Below, piece after piece: positions 1 to 11,700 of a stretch of 64,000 bases of DNA. Under the pieces are notes generated by a model. It saw nothing but the letters and a program-made list of their open reading frames with translations, did no database searches and was not told the origin of the DNA. A program made the translations under genes and the position numbers. Each line of letters starts with the position of its first letter. Position 1 is the first letter of the stretch. Origin of the DNA: Hirudo medicinalis (lineage: Eukaryota > Annelida > Clitellata > Hirudinida > Hirudinidae); the NCBI GenBank assembly GCA_011800805.1, contig MPNW01000039.1, forward strand, positions 64,234 through 128,233, in the 5' to 3' direction.

Positions 1-192
1 ATTATTAAATCATTTAGCTGTTTTCATTTTCATGTTTTCATGAATTTCCATCCGATATTTATAACAATGTAGTTTTGTTGATATCTGCACAAAATGTAAT
101 TTCTAACAAAAACGGTATTGAATTACCTAATTAGTTAGAAAATAATCATAGAAAATAAGCAATCGGGCTGTCAATTTCTTATGGTTGCTAAC

Positions 193-3100
193 CTCGGATT
201 GACTTCCGTTATCGGGATGTTCAACCTGGCTGCAATGTCGTCTGCACATTCGCTCCTCTCGGAAATTATTCCAACGCCTTTTGCAATGGCTTTGGCAGTT
301 ATCGGGTGATCTCCAGTAACCATGATGACCTGAGGGGTTTTGTAATATTTCCAATTTTTAGAATTCACTTTTTATAATTAATTAAGTTATTTAACAATTA
401 TTTTTTTTAAATAAATAACGTCCAGTTTTGTGAATTGTGAGTAATTAATTTCTCATTGTTTGTTCATTTTACATTTTCATATTTTCAATTGATATAAGCA
501 TATTTCCAATTACACTTGAAGTTCTGGGTAAAATATAAATATTATTAAATTCTTTTTTTAAACACTTGTTTGATTTTAATCACATAAATAACTATAAATC
601 CTTTATATTAATCTGAATTCACCTTTATTCCAGCCGATTTACACTTAGCCACAGCAAGAGGAACAGAGGCTTTTGGAGGATCAATGGTTGAAAGCAGCCC
701 GATGAACCTCAGCCCGGTCTGAGGGAAGTTCTCGGTGTCGGGATCGAACGCATACCCGGGCGGGTACTGTTCGACGGGGAGCCTCATGTCCACCACACCA
801 ATGACGCTCTCGCCCATTTCACCAAGGGCGAGGAAGGAATTATGGAAGGCATATCTCCATGCAGTGTTGATTTTCTGTTCCTGACCATTCACCAGGATGG
901 TCGAACACCTGTCGAAGACTCGCTCAGGTGCACCGGTCATCACCAGCAGGTAGCGCTGGTCGCGTGGATCGTCCATCTCATGAATTGAAACCTTGAGGGA
1001 ATAATGAAATTGAAATAATAAAGTTGTTTAACTAATAAAAAATAATAATATCTTAATCGAGACTTTAATTAAACGAATTATTACATTATTAATTAGGCAT
1101 ATTTTACATTGGATTCACCTGGTATTTGATGGATTTGTTGAAAGGTATTTCGCAGATCTTTCTGTTTCTCGTCCTGAAGTCGTACGTGTTTCCAATTGAA
1201 TTCTCCATAAACCTGATTATTGCCACTTCGAGGGGGTCCCCAAAACAAGGTCTAGAAGAAGAGCATTTATGCCAATTATATTTGTAATTACTCTTTATTA
1301 ATTTGTGCTTTTTTTTAAATGATCCTTAATAATAAATTTAATTCAAGTTTTTTAAATTAAAAACAAATTAATTTTGACAAACATCGTTTTGTTGCTTGTG
1401 AATCAGCATCCAAAAATGTGACATTATCATTTAAATGCAAGGAATGAAACCCCTTTTAAACTGCTACAAATCCTGGCCAGCATAACATAAGTATTGCATT
1501 GATAACATAAAACATTGGTGTAAACAAAAATACACACTACTAATGCAAAATATTGTTGTTGTTGTTGGCACAGTTGTATTCCACCACAAACAAACAAACA
1601 AACCTTGTCAGTGGATCACTCTGGTCGTTCAGATTCTTGAACTCGGACTTGTTGCACAACATGGCAGCTCTCGCAAGGGCCATCCAGGTGGGCATCGACC
1701 TGTTGTACTGGGCGTCTGACATTTGAACGACATTCATGTTTTGTTAATAACATATTGACAACTTAATGTAATCTGAACAACTCCTTGATAAATAAGCACG
1801 ATAATGAACTAATCATTTTGTTGAAATAATTACAATTTCCATTTATTACTTGTATTCATTGATTAGTCTATTTGCCAATTAGGTAATTTTAACTTCATTC
1901 ACTGCAACTCACTCTCTTGAGTAGGACTAAGATCAGCCTCAAAGATTTGGTTGTCGAACCACATTCTCGAGACCACCATCTTGTTCTGAGTGAGGGTTCC
2001 ACTTTTGTCAGAACAAATAACAGAAACTGAACCGAGGGTTTCGATGGACTCCAAATTTTTAACGAGACAATTTTTCTTGCTCATCTTGATTGAGGCAATT
2101 GCAAAACATATCTGAAATAGCAAAAAGTAATGAAAATGCTTCATGAAAGGATCGAAGTAGAAAAGTGATTTTTATCATGAATTAATAAATTGAGAGAAAG
2201 AAGAAAGACATGCCAGTCAATGTCGAATTGCATGTTATGCAAGAATTATCACTCAGCAATACTCGACATTTATGGATGCAACACTGGACACAGAAATGCA
2301 ACATCAACTCATCAAAACAAGCAGCACCATCCACTTTAGAACCCTAGATTTCAATCCACAATCAAAATCCTCACCGTGATGGTGGGTAGGAGTCCCTCTG
2401 GAACGCATGCCACGATTATTCCAACCAGGAATCTCAGTGCGTCGACCCAGAAGAAGCCGTCGATGAGGGAGATGAAGAAGAAGAGGAGGGAGACCGATCC
2501 CCCAATGAGGGAAAGGACGAGCACCATGTGGTACAATTCACCTGCTATCGGGGATTCCGAACCGAGTTCCATTCGAGCGGCCAGGTTCGCGATCCTCCCC
2601 ATCACCGTCCTGTCTCCTGTTGCTATGACAACTCCTCTTGCCATTCCTTTGGATTTTTTGGGAAGTAATTTTAATTATTGTGAATCATGAATGAGTGATT
2701 AAATGATTGAATGAGTAACATCAATAATTTCTAATCTGCAAATTTGTAAGTAAAACTAATAATGAATATGATAATAACAATATTGGTGACACTAAGACCC
2801 AACTAATAATAATACCAATAATAATAATAATAATAATAATGATGATGATTATAATAATAGTAATAATAATTTTATTTTAAGTATGATAGCATCAGATATG
2901 TAGTCTGAAAGAAGTGATGACTTCTGCTGTCAGACAGCAGCCAAAAAATAAAGTGGACTAACTAATAATTATTGTACCTAAATGATGCTTTATTATTAAA
3001 TATGTGTCAAACATTATAAACTACTCGAGTGACCTTCAACGACATTGGTCGAATAGAAAACCAGATTCCTCGTCTCCAGTGGATTCTCGTTCGTGTAATC

Positions 3101-5480
3101 GGTCGTCCGAACCTTGGGCTCGGATTCTCCCGTGAGGCGGAGTTATCGACCTAGGAGGAGGGATTTTTAAATTTGAATTTTTTCATTGGTTGCAAGGAAG
3201 CTCATTCAAATTGTTTTACATACTTTAGAGATTACTAACAATCAATGAAAAATTTGAATTTATTTATTGCTAAATTTATTTAAATATATATTTATGTATT
3301 TATTTAAATATTTATTTACATGTTTATTCATATATTTTCATCTCTTAAATCTTTATATATTTTATTTAATAACATTTATACAAACTCTTAAATCATCATT
3401 TCAATGTACAATCTTTTACAATCAACAACAACAGCAGCAACATAGGTTCACCTTCAATCCTCTGCTGACGATGAGTCTCATGTCAGCTGGGATCCTGTCT
3501 CCGGGTTTTATTTCGACGATGTCGCCGACCACCAACTCCTCTGCATGGATGTTCATCTTCTCTCCTTTCCTGTACACCGTTGCAAACTGAAGGAAGGCAT
3601 CGGAATTTGTAGGTCATCACCAAGTTAGTCATCAAGTGATGACAAGTAACATTATGTAACATAGTTAGAATTTGTAAGAGTGATGCTTAATATATAATGG
3701 CTAATATGATGGCAACATCCAAAGTGTAATTGGCTTAAAGATGTTAATAATAATAATAACAGTTATAACAGTTATAATGACAATAATAATAATAATACTT
3801 ATTATTATAATTATCTTAATATAAGCTCCATGAATAATAATATTATAATTATATTGATAAATATTAATATTACAACATCTAACACTAATCTAATGCCAAT
3901 CGTCATGAAAAAAATGCACATCTCCTATTGGTTGCAAGCAACTCGACACATCCTCAATGACTGCTGCCAGCGAATAAATAATTACTCATTTAAATTTATG
4001 TTAATTCCACCTGTGGAGAGAGTTCCTTGAATGTTTCGATGATGTACGAGCTCTTCACTTCCAGGTAGTATGAGAAGCACGCACTCATGATGATGATCCC
4101 CACCAGTACAAAACCCAGATAGAGCTGAGGGAATGAGATTTATGATGTAAAAAAGCATTTTCATTTGCTAAAACTATTTTGTAGTTACTTGTTAATAACA
4201 TGAATGTCAATTAGCTTGTAATGATGATTCAGAGTAATAACTTGATAGTAACATGATAATAATGTGATAATTAACTTATTTTGGAACTTCACTAACCACA
4301 ACTGATCGATTAAACCCGATGATAACATGTTTACGCACGAAATTAACAAATGAAATCTTTCAATCATTGTTGCAATTATGGAATAATTTTATTAACCATC
4401 ATAAACCAGTTCAACTCGACTCACATCTTCTGGTGGCGGTATTTCCTGAGTGGCAGCCTCGACCGAGAACACGATGAACGAGAGGATGGAAGCAGTCCAC
4501 AGAAGGATAGAAAATCCATTGAAAAGGTGCTTTGAGAATTTCACCCACTCCGGGGTGACCTTCGGGGGACTGAGTTCGTTCGGGCCGTCCCTTTCCAGGG
4601 TGTACTTTGCTCTCTCTTGGCTGATGCCCTTTAGTGATGATGATGATGATGATGATGATGATAATATTTGTAATGTCATACTTTTAATGTAATAGCTCAT
4701 TCTTTGGTAATATTTATTTGTTTATTTACAGAGGCATTTACACAATCCTCTGACACTATCTGGAGAGCAACACCAATTTTGTAATTATAAAAATAAACAT
4801 GGGCATATGGTTATGATAATCATGCAACTAATCATCATTATTATATTTAATATTGGACGAGTTTTATTTCGAAGAATCTTTGCAAAGATATCCACGATTA
4901 TTGCTCTGATTGCATTTATGGTTGATGACATGTTTAAAAGAACCTACAATTTCAAAGTTGACTCCCAATCTTTCAGCAAGTTCTGGAAGTGAACACTTGT
5001 GTTCCACCTACATTGAATGAATTAGTTTCAGACATTTTTAATGAAAACATTGATTTTCATAAAAAAAATTTAATATTTTGTTTATGTTGATAATTAAGGC
5101 ATTTTATAAGAATTTATAAGGTATTTTACAACTGAATTAGCATAAATTGCAGTACTGTTTATATTGGATAACGTCCAGAAAAAGTAGTATATGGATTCTA
5201 ATTGTTAAAATTTGAGGATTACTCATGTTACATAAGATGAAATTATATTGGAGACATTTCACAATTAGCAAGTAGTGAAACAAGAATGTAGAACCATGTT
5301 CATTTCTAATCTGATGTCCTCGAAATTTTCCTGCTGCAGTTTTTTGAGTTTTTTCTTTTTCCTGATCGGTTTCCCATCCACGGAGAGACCGTCATTGGAA
5401 AGCTGAGGTTGAACTGCATATCTGTAGAAGTCAGCTCTGCTGGTCGATTCATCCTGCAATTGTTGGTTCGAGAATTTCAT
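193..5480 (-). CDS. Na,K-ATPase alpha-like P-type ATPase (partial, 5' and middle part)
   Basis: Exons (minus): 5295-5480, 4948-5007, 4425-4628, 4011-4124, 3452-3586, 3034-3150, 2375-2646, 1913-2111, 1604-1715, 1119-1251, 623-991, 193-329; more exons must lie left of base 1. This is a class IIC cation pump of the plasma membrane, closest in order of motifs to the alpha subunit of Na,K-ATPase. Visible in order: lysine-rich N-terminus, [16 protein letters not shown], first two membrane helices, [23 protein letters not shown] actuator loop, PEGLL in helix 4, MWFDNQI, phosphorylation motif as [19 protein letters not shown], and [20 protein letters not shown]. Oddities: Thr to Ser in DKTGT, MTGAPER instead of MKGAPER (the nucleotide-site lysine is Thr), PEGLLPT instead of PEGLLAT, and exon 3034-3150 one base short just before TGES. 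Junction phases are otherwise consistent. The start at 5480 is the first in-frame ATG; an upstream exon is possible. Either a divergent, perhaps non-pumping paralogue or a decaying copy. Confidence 0.88.
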
Positions 5481-5858
5481 TACATCTGTTGCAACTGTTG
5501 GTCTAAAAACTTGATTAAGTTACCAGCTTATTAAGAAAGCTTCTCGAAGCCATTTTCTTAAAACTCAGCGATATGCTTTCATTTAGGTATGAACGACCAT
5601 AACACAGGTATAGCAAACTCACCTGTTTTAAAAGTTAACTTGCATTAAAGTAGTTAGAATAAACTTGTCATGAAGTGGTTTAACGTAAAATATTTGAGAT
5701 TTTATTTTTCGCATAAAATATAAAATAAATGAACATTTTGTTAATTTGCCAATCAAAGAATAAAACTACATAAATGTAGTTCCGTTGCCAAGCGTTTCAA
5801 ACTTGTTTATTTTGGCATTTCGCTGCTAAATCCGAGATCTCGGTTATACGGTGAAAAT
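5481..5858. promoter_or_regulatory. Short divergent intergenic region
   Basis: About 380 bases lie between the first ATG of the minus-strand pump and the ATG of the plus-strand DPY30-motif gene. It must hold the 5' UTR and promoter of the plus-strand gene and probably of the pump too. I see no convincing TATA box and no open reading frame with support. Assignment rests only on gene orientation. Confidence 0.4.
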
Positions 5859-6665
5859 ATGGATTCAGAATATTTGGAGAACACTCTTGGAAAAGCATTG
5901 ACGGAATGTTTGACTGAAGTTTGTCTAAAGAGACCATCGGACCCCATCGAATACATAGCGCTTTGGTTGTACAAACACGATGCGAATCTTAAATTGGAGG
6001 CCGAGGCATGTCAGCATTTGCAATCCAGTTATGTTAACATTAAATGACTATTAAATGGGTTACTTTTAGGAGGCGAAGGAAAAGGCGGAACTCGATAGAT
6101 TGCGACGTGAAAAACAACTGGAAAAGGAAAGGCTGGAAAAGCTGTATATGGAGAGTCTGCGACTGGAAGAAGAAGAGAGAGAACGCCTAAGAGTAAGTTT
6201 ATGGCATTAAGGCCTTGCATTCTATGCATTCATTTTAGTTATTTAATAGATTTATCTCTTTCTTTGAAGTTGTTGGAACTTGAAAGATTGCGGCAATTGG
6301 AACTGGAAAGAGCTAGAGAGTTAGAAGAGCAAAGACAAAGAGAAGAATCCAAACCTGCACAAGGTAAATACGCACATTGTCGCAAGTAAACACCATGGAT
6401 GTTTGGCAACGGTAAAAAAAACCTCCACTCCACTTAGAACTGAATCAATCGCTTCTATTTGGTTGCGTTTGAAACTTTCTTGGAACCCATTTAATATGAT
6501 TAAATTACTCTTCTGTTTTTATCAGAACCAAGTCCTGAGCCCTCGGAAAATGTCATGATTGAGATTGGAATTAAGACTCATCAAACCACATCTCCAGAAC
6601 CAACAGGAATGAGCTTATCACAAGCCTCTGATGATCTACTTGGAAGCCTTCCTGAAATTCCATAA
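5859..6665 (+). CDS. DPY30-motif protein, DYDC1/DYDC2-like
   Basis: Exons 5859-6005, 6070-6192, 6270-6363 and 6526-6665, about 167 residues. The N-terminus (about residues 4-45, YLENTLGKALTECLTEVC then RPSDPIEYIALWLYKH) is a DPY30 motif, the helical docking element that binds amphipathic helices in partner proteins. It is followed by a highly charged coiled coil rich in E, R, K and L (about residues 48-120) and a Ser/Pro/Glu-rich tail. That layout is the DYDC (DPY30 domain containing) family, whose members are associated with cilia and sperm flagella; the ciliary role here is inference. Intron 1 only works in frame with a GC donor (GAG|GCATGT); introns 2 and 3 are GT-AG. A polyadenylation signal lies at 6700-6705. 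Confidence 0.85.
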
Positions 6666-6699
6666 TTACTTCAAAACATTTATATCTTTTATAAGAACA

Positions 6700-6705
6700 A
6701 ATAAA
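6700..6705 (+). terminator. AATAAA polyadenylation signal of the DPY30-motif gene
   Basis: AATAAA lies 35 bases after the stop codon, the expected place for the 3' end of this short mRNA. Confidence 0.6.
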
Positions 6706-7447
6706 TCATTTGTTTAGATCAAATTAATTTAAGAAGATTCCTAAAACTTAATATTACCTATCATTCTTGGATTGCGTTATGGTCCGCGAATTGGTGAAGG
6801 TATTGAGAAGGTGAACTTTATTAGTATGCTTCCGCATCATTGCCGGTTCGAAATATTGAAGCTAGCTGCTTTATAAAGCAATATAAATCTAGCAATGGTA
6901 TGGGGGCCGTCTATGAATTATTTAGTTGCATCAAGAAGGATGCGCCCCACCATTTGTAGGGGATTGCGGGGATGGTAAACTTATAACAGTTTATATATTG
7001 TCTCCATCGACACTGAAGTCAAATTTAATTACCCATAAAAATACAAAATTATAAAAGATTTATTTAAGAAAAGGGACTGGGATTCAGTTAGTAATCGAAA
7101 TATTATTATACCGTAAGTGCCATCAAATATATATTTTATTAAGAATTTACATATATGTAAATATAGATATATCCTATTGGCGTCGGCAATTATGTAATGT
7201 GTCTTAATTATATCTCGTAAAATTTCGTTTCATTTGCATTACTTTTGTAAATTACGTAACTAAGCACATTTGGGTTCTAATATAATAATATTAACATCCT
7301 CATTTCACAAGTTTTGTCTTGGTAAAAGTCTTGTTAATAAGTATTAATTAACAATTTTCAATTAATGAACCACGCAGAGTTTGAGCCTTCCTTTGTAGCT
7401 GTGATTACAACTAAAATAATCAATTTCCTTTTTTATTCACTTTTATC
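6706..7447. other. Intergenic, no gene seen
   Basis: Low-complexity AT-rich DNA. A stretch at 6780-6980 has higher GC and includes a GGTTCGAAAT motif, but no cloverleaf can be folded around it and no coding frame stands out. Nothing else is supported. Confidence 0.4.
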
Positions 7448-7927
7448 ATGGGAAGGAAGCCAGGTTTGACTAAGGAAGAACAAGAACAAGTTAAGGAGTT
7501 CTGGAAAGCAAAGCAGTCAATAAGAGGAATTGCTAAGGAGTTAGATCGTTCAAGAGCTATCATACACAATTTTTTGAGTGATCCAGATGCGTATGGCAAA
7601 AAGTATGTGGGTGGGAGGCCGAAAAAGCTATCTGAAAGAATCCAGAAACGCCTCATCAAGGAAGCTTCAACAGGAAAATACTCATGCAAGCAATTAAAAG
7701 AAAAGCTACAACTAGAAGTACACGTGAGGACAGTATCAAACTATCTAAATTCCTTCAAAATGTTATCTCAGAAGAACGACTCTGCCGTTGGAAGATCCCA
7801 AAACAAAGAAAAACGAGGTGAGTTCTAATGTCCTTGCGTTATGTAATGGCTTTGCGTTAGTTTTGTATTCCAATTCACTTTTCTTCAAATTAATGTAAAT
7901 TCCAAGTTGTCAGAACCAAAAAGGTAG
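7448..7927 (+). pseudogene. Tc-type transposase DNA-binding region, catalytic domain missing
   Basis: The ORF from 7448 encodes a bipartite helix-turn-helix region like the N-terminus of Tc1/Tc3 transposases: LTKEEQEQVKEFWKAKQS, RGIAKELDRSRAIIHNFLSD, the GGRPKKLS linker, then a second HTH (YSCKQLKEKL...VRTVSNYL). No DDE/DDD catalytic domain follows. At 7817 the frame meets a strong splice donor (GAG|GTGAGT), and an acceptor at 7911-7913 would add four codons and a stop at 7925-7927, giving a protein of about 128 residues. It could be a relic of a mobile element or a domesticated DNA-binding protein. The first 100 codons carry no stop or frameshift, which is notable for a dead transposon. No terminal inverted repeats were found. 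Confidence 0.5.
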
Positions 7928-8725
7928 AAACTAGTGGAACAAGCAAAAGCCAAAAAGATGGAAAACCAGGAAGAAAAGGAAAAAGAAGACAGAATGGCAT
8001 GAGGTATCTATGATTATTTGGCAACATTGAAGCAAAGTAGTTCCACCTAAGATTGACTTTTCACCTGATCTTTAAATTTCAATATAGTTTACATTACTCG
8101 CACTTTACCAGAACTAGATCTCATGACTAAGACTGGGCCCACTAAAGATCAGAAAATCCGGAACCATCGGGAATGGAATGTCATGTCTCCGATGAGTAAC
8201 TGTTGTCCGAAATCTTAAAGAATAATGTAGAAATACTTGAAGACACTTTATTTCTTGAAAGCGATCTAATTTGAAGAACCATTAAAGCGGGATGTTTATA
8301 ATTTTGCCATGGCTTTATTATCGTCCCTAAATTGTCTTGGGCGGGTTGCGTAATTAACTCCAGGCCTCAGAAAACCTTACATTTAGAAGTTCATACATTC
8401 ATTACCCTAGCTAGTTTATAGAAATATCTAAACGTGACTTAAATGTTGTCTGCTATAAAGAAAATAAAATAGTAATTTAATAATGCATCACATTTTAATG
8501 AGTTTCATTATCGTATGCACTTTTCATAGAAAATTTACCTTACTGATTTAATCAGTCAGACCTCCTTTAAATTTGAGGTGCTTGCAGGACTAGAATTGCT
8601 ATTTCTCACATGTTGTCGGGGTCTATAATTTTGTTAGCTGCGTCCAATTTGTCGTCACAAGACGTTTCTTTAATTCAGATATCGAAGGCCGTTATTTACA
8701 ATTTTATCCAAAGTTTCTTTAGAAA
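7928..8725. other. Intergenic and upstream region of the KIDINS220 homologue
   Basis: About 800 AT-rich bases between the transposase relic and the KIDINS220 start codon. No supported reading frame. It must contain the KIDINS220 promoter and 5' UTR, and the 3' end of any transcript from the HTH relic; neither is recognisable. Confidence 0.35.
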
Positions 8726-11700
8726 ATGAATTCTCATTTGGGGAGACAGCTACTTAAACATATTGAAAGTGGTGATGTCGAAGACGTCGACAATTTTTTG
8801 AAGCAGAATTATAATCTTAACGTCGACGAGAGAGATCAGGTATGTAGTAAAAAGTAATAGCAAAAACAAAAGATTATTTCAAGTCCCTTTGAACTGTTTT
8901 AGGATGGACAAACATTTCTCATGATTGCTTGTCGGTTGAAACACGTGGATATTGTGAAGAGATTACTTGAAGAGCTGTCAATTGAAGATGTCAATGCCGT
9001 CGACAATGTCTGTCGAAGTTTAATTGCCATTATGTTGCATTATCACCAAGTTTCACATCATATACTTATACTTTGTTTATTTCTGTGTAGTCTTTTTTAA
9101 AAACTCCTGAACCCTATTTAAGGACAGTAAAGTAATCACTTATTAACCATATTTTCAGTTTTTTTGAATTGGCCGCATGGCAGCATGTTTTAGGCATGCC
9201 ATTTTAACTTACGTAATTAAATTAGCACATTAGTACTTTGTCAATATTATAAAGTTTTTGAAAACATTTCTTCCTTGGTTTATGAAATTTCTGATCGCAA
9301 TATTTCTGCAGGACGATTGGTCGAGTCTGTTGAATGCATCAAAAGTTGGATCTGTGGAAATTGTTAGAATTCTGCTCGATGCGGGGGCAGCCATTGAACA
9401 TAGAGACATGGTTTGTGGATTGTGACCGTCACTATGACATCATTAGCATAACTTATTAAATCATTAGCATAAATCTCATTGAAAGCTTTCTACACTTGTA
9501 TGGTAATTACATTAGAATTACATTGCATTAGAATGCTGAAGGTCTTTGTTGATTTGCATTTTTTTCAAAGTTTGGGTTGAAGAAATTCTCTTTCTGAGGA
9601 TTTGTGAATGTTGATCTTTTATGACATTAAAGCATTATTTTGATGAGCAGTTTAAATTTGTTTATTATTATTATTATTAATATGATAATTAATTATAATA
9701 ATTATTATTATTATGTGTTTACTAATTGCATTTTGTCTGTTTGACTGTTTGTCTTAATCCCCTATTATGTGTTGCAAGATAAAAAGTAACAGAAAGGTAA
9801 ACAGAAGTTTATGCAAGAAGTGTGCAAAGCTAATATTTTCAAGCCATAGAACTTGATTATTATTGTTATTGTTGTTGTTGTTGTTGTTGTTATCATGTTA
9901 ATTTCAATACATTACTTTTTGTCGAGCAGGCAGGATGGACTGCCCTGATGTGGGCCAGCTACAAGGGGTGGGCTGATGTTGCAGAAGTTCTCCTCCAAAG
10001 TAATGCCAACCCTAACGTCAAGGGTGAGGTTGGTTCGATGTGGCTCATTCCTCATGTTTCATCTGCTCTCATGTGCACTGATTTCTACCAACCTGCATTT
10101 ACAAAATGAAATTTAAAATGAATATAAAAGTAATCATATTCAACATTGCAACAGCACCACATGTCTTGTCTCACTTGGGCTGCGGGTAGAGGACACACGG
10201 ACGTTGTCTGCAGTTTGTTGAAGCACGGAGCCAAAGTCAACACGGCCGATAAGGTTACTTCTTTTAAAGAAATGTCTTTTTAACATTTCAAATGTAAGGA
10301 TTAGTGGCAACTTTTGAGGATAGCATCCAGGAAGGTGATGAGAATAATGATGCTCCATGTTTGATGGTGACAGGTTTGATTGATAACTGAGTATTATTAA
10401 CAAAATGGATAAATGTGATGCTGCTAAAATAAAATCATGTTCTTAGTCGGATTGGATTGTTGGATTATCAATGAGGATTATTCGGCATATTATTTCATAA
10501 TTGTGGTAAATTTGTTTTTAATTAAATCGTTGTCGCACAGTACGGCACGACGCCTCTCGTCTGGGCAGCCAGAAAAGGTCACCACGACATCGTCTTCCAA
10601 CTGTTGAATGCTGGGGCTGTGATTGACAAGGCAGGGATGGTGAGGCTCCAGTTTTGTCTTCCTTACTTTTGTTTTCTCCTGAATTAATTCAAGAACTTTC
10701 CCCGCAGAACTCTTGGACGGCTCTCATCGTCGCCAGCAAGGGAGGATTTGCCAATGTTGTGCGACTCCTTTTGGATCACCATCCGAACGTCAATGCAGTG
10801 GATAAGGTGCTTCGACATGCTCTTCTGCTGCTTGTGATTTATTTGTTAAGTGATGGTATTGTTGTGTTATTAGTTATGATATCGTGTTATTAGTTATAAT
10901 ATTGACGATTATTAACGATAAATCATGAATGGCATTTATGAATGAATAGATTTAAATATAAGTTTATAATAACTGTAATAGATTAAAATTAAATCCATGA
11001 TTAAACATAATATCGTTATTAATTATCGACACATGCCCATTACTCGACCCAATCCATTTAGGCATTATAAACTTGTGAACGACCAGTTTTCCATTTCAGG
11101 ATGGATTCACAGCCCTTGGAATGGCTGCAAAGGAGGGTTTCGTGGAGATTGTGAACATGCTTCTGCAGAAGAGCGCCTATGGAAACCTCACTGATCGGGT
11201 GAGTGAGTGGCTGGGTGAGTGGGTGGGTAGTCTAAGAGGAGCAAAGAAATGGAATGTGGGTTCATGCAAGAGCACCGATGAAGCTATGAGCCTGGAAAAG
11301 TTGAGGCCAATGAATTTGGCAACATTGAATTTGTAATTTAATAAAATAATTAATTTTTATTTCAATCCAATTCATCTTATTATTGAATTTATGCAAGTTC
11401 TTTTGACAGTTATTATTAATATTAATATTATTATTATTATTATTATTATAGTTTCTTAATAACATTATTTTTTTTAACAAAATAATTTATTTTTATTATG
11501 ACTATTATTTAATGTTATTTTAGGAGGGGGACACGATCCTGATTCACGCCGTCAAGAGCAACCATGTCGAAGTGGTCAAGATGTTGCTGAGGAAATATGC
11601 CGACGTGGACATCCAGGGAGTCGTTAGTTACAAACTTGACGATGATTCATGTCACTCAGCGCCAATGCGAACAGTTGCTGTTAAAACCTTACGAAAATAC

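Noticed and set aside
6780..6980. Possible tRNA or small RNA gene around GGTTCGAAAT
   Set aside because: No acceptor or anticodon stem can be paired and no A box lies at the right distance.
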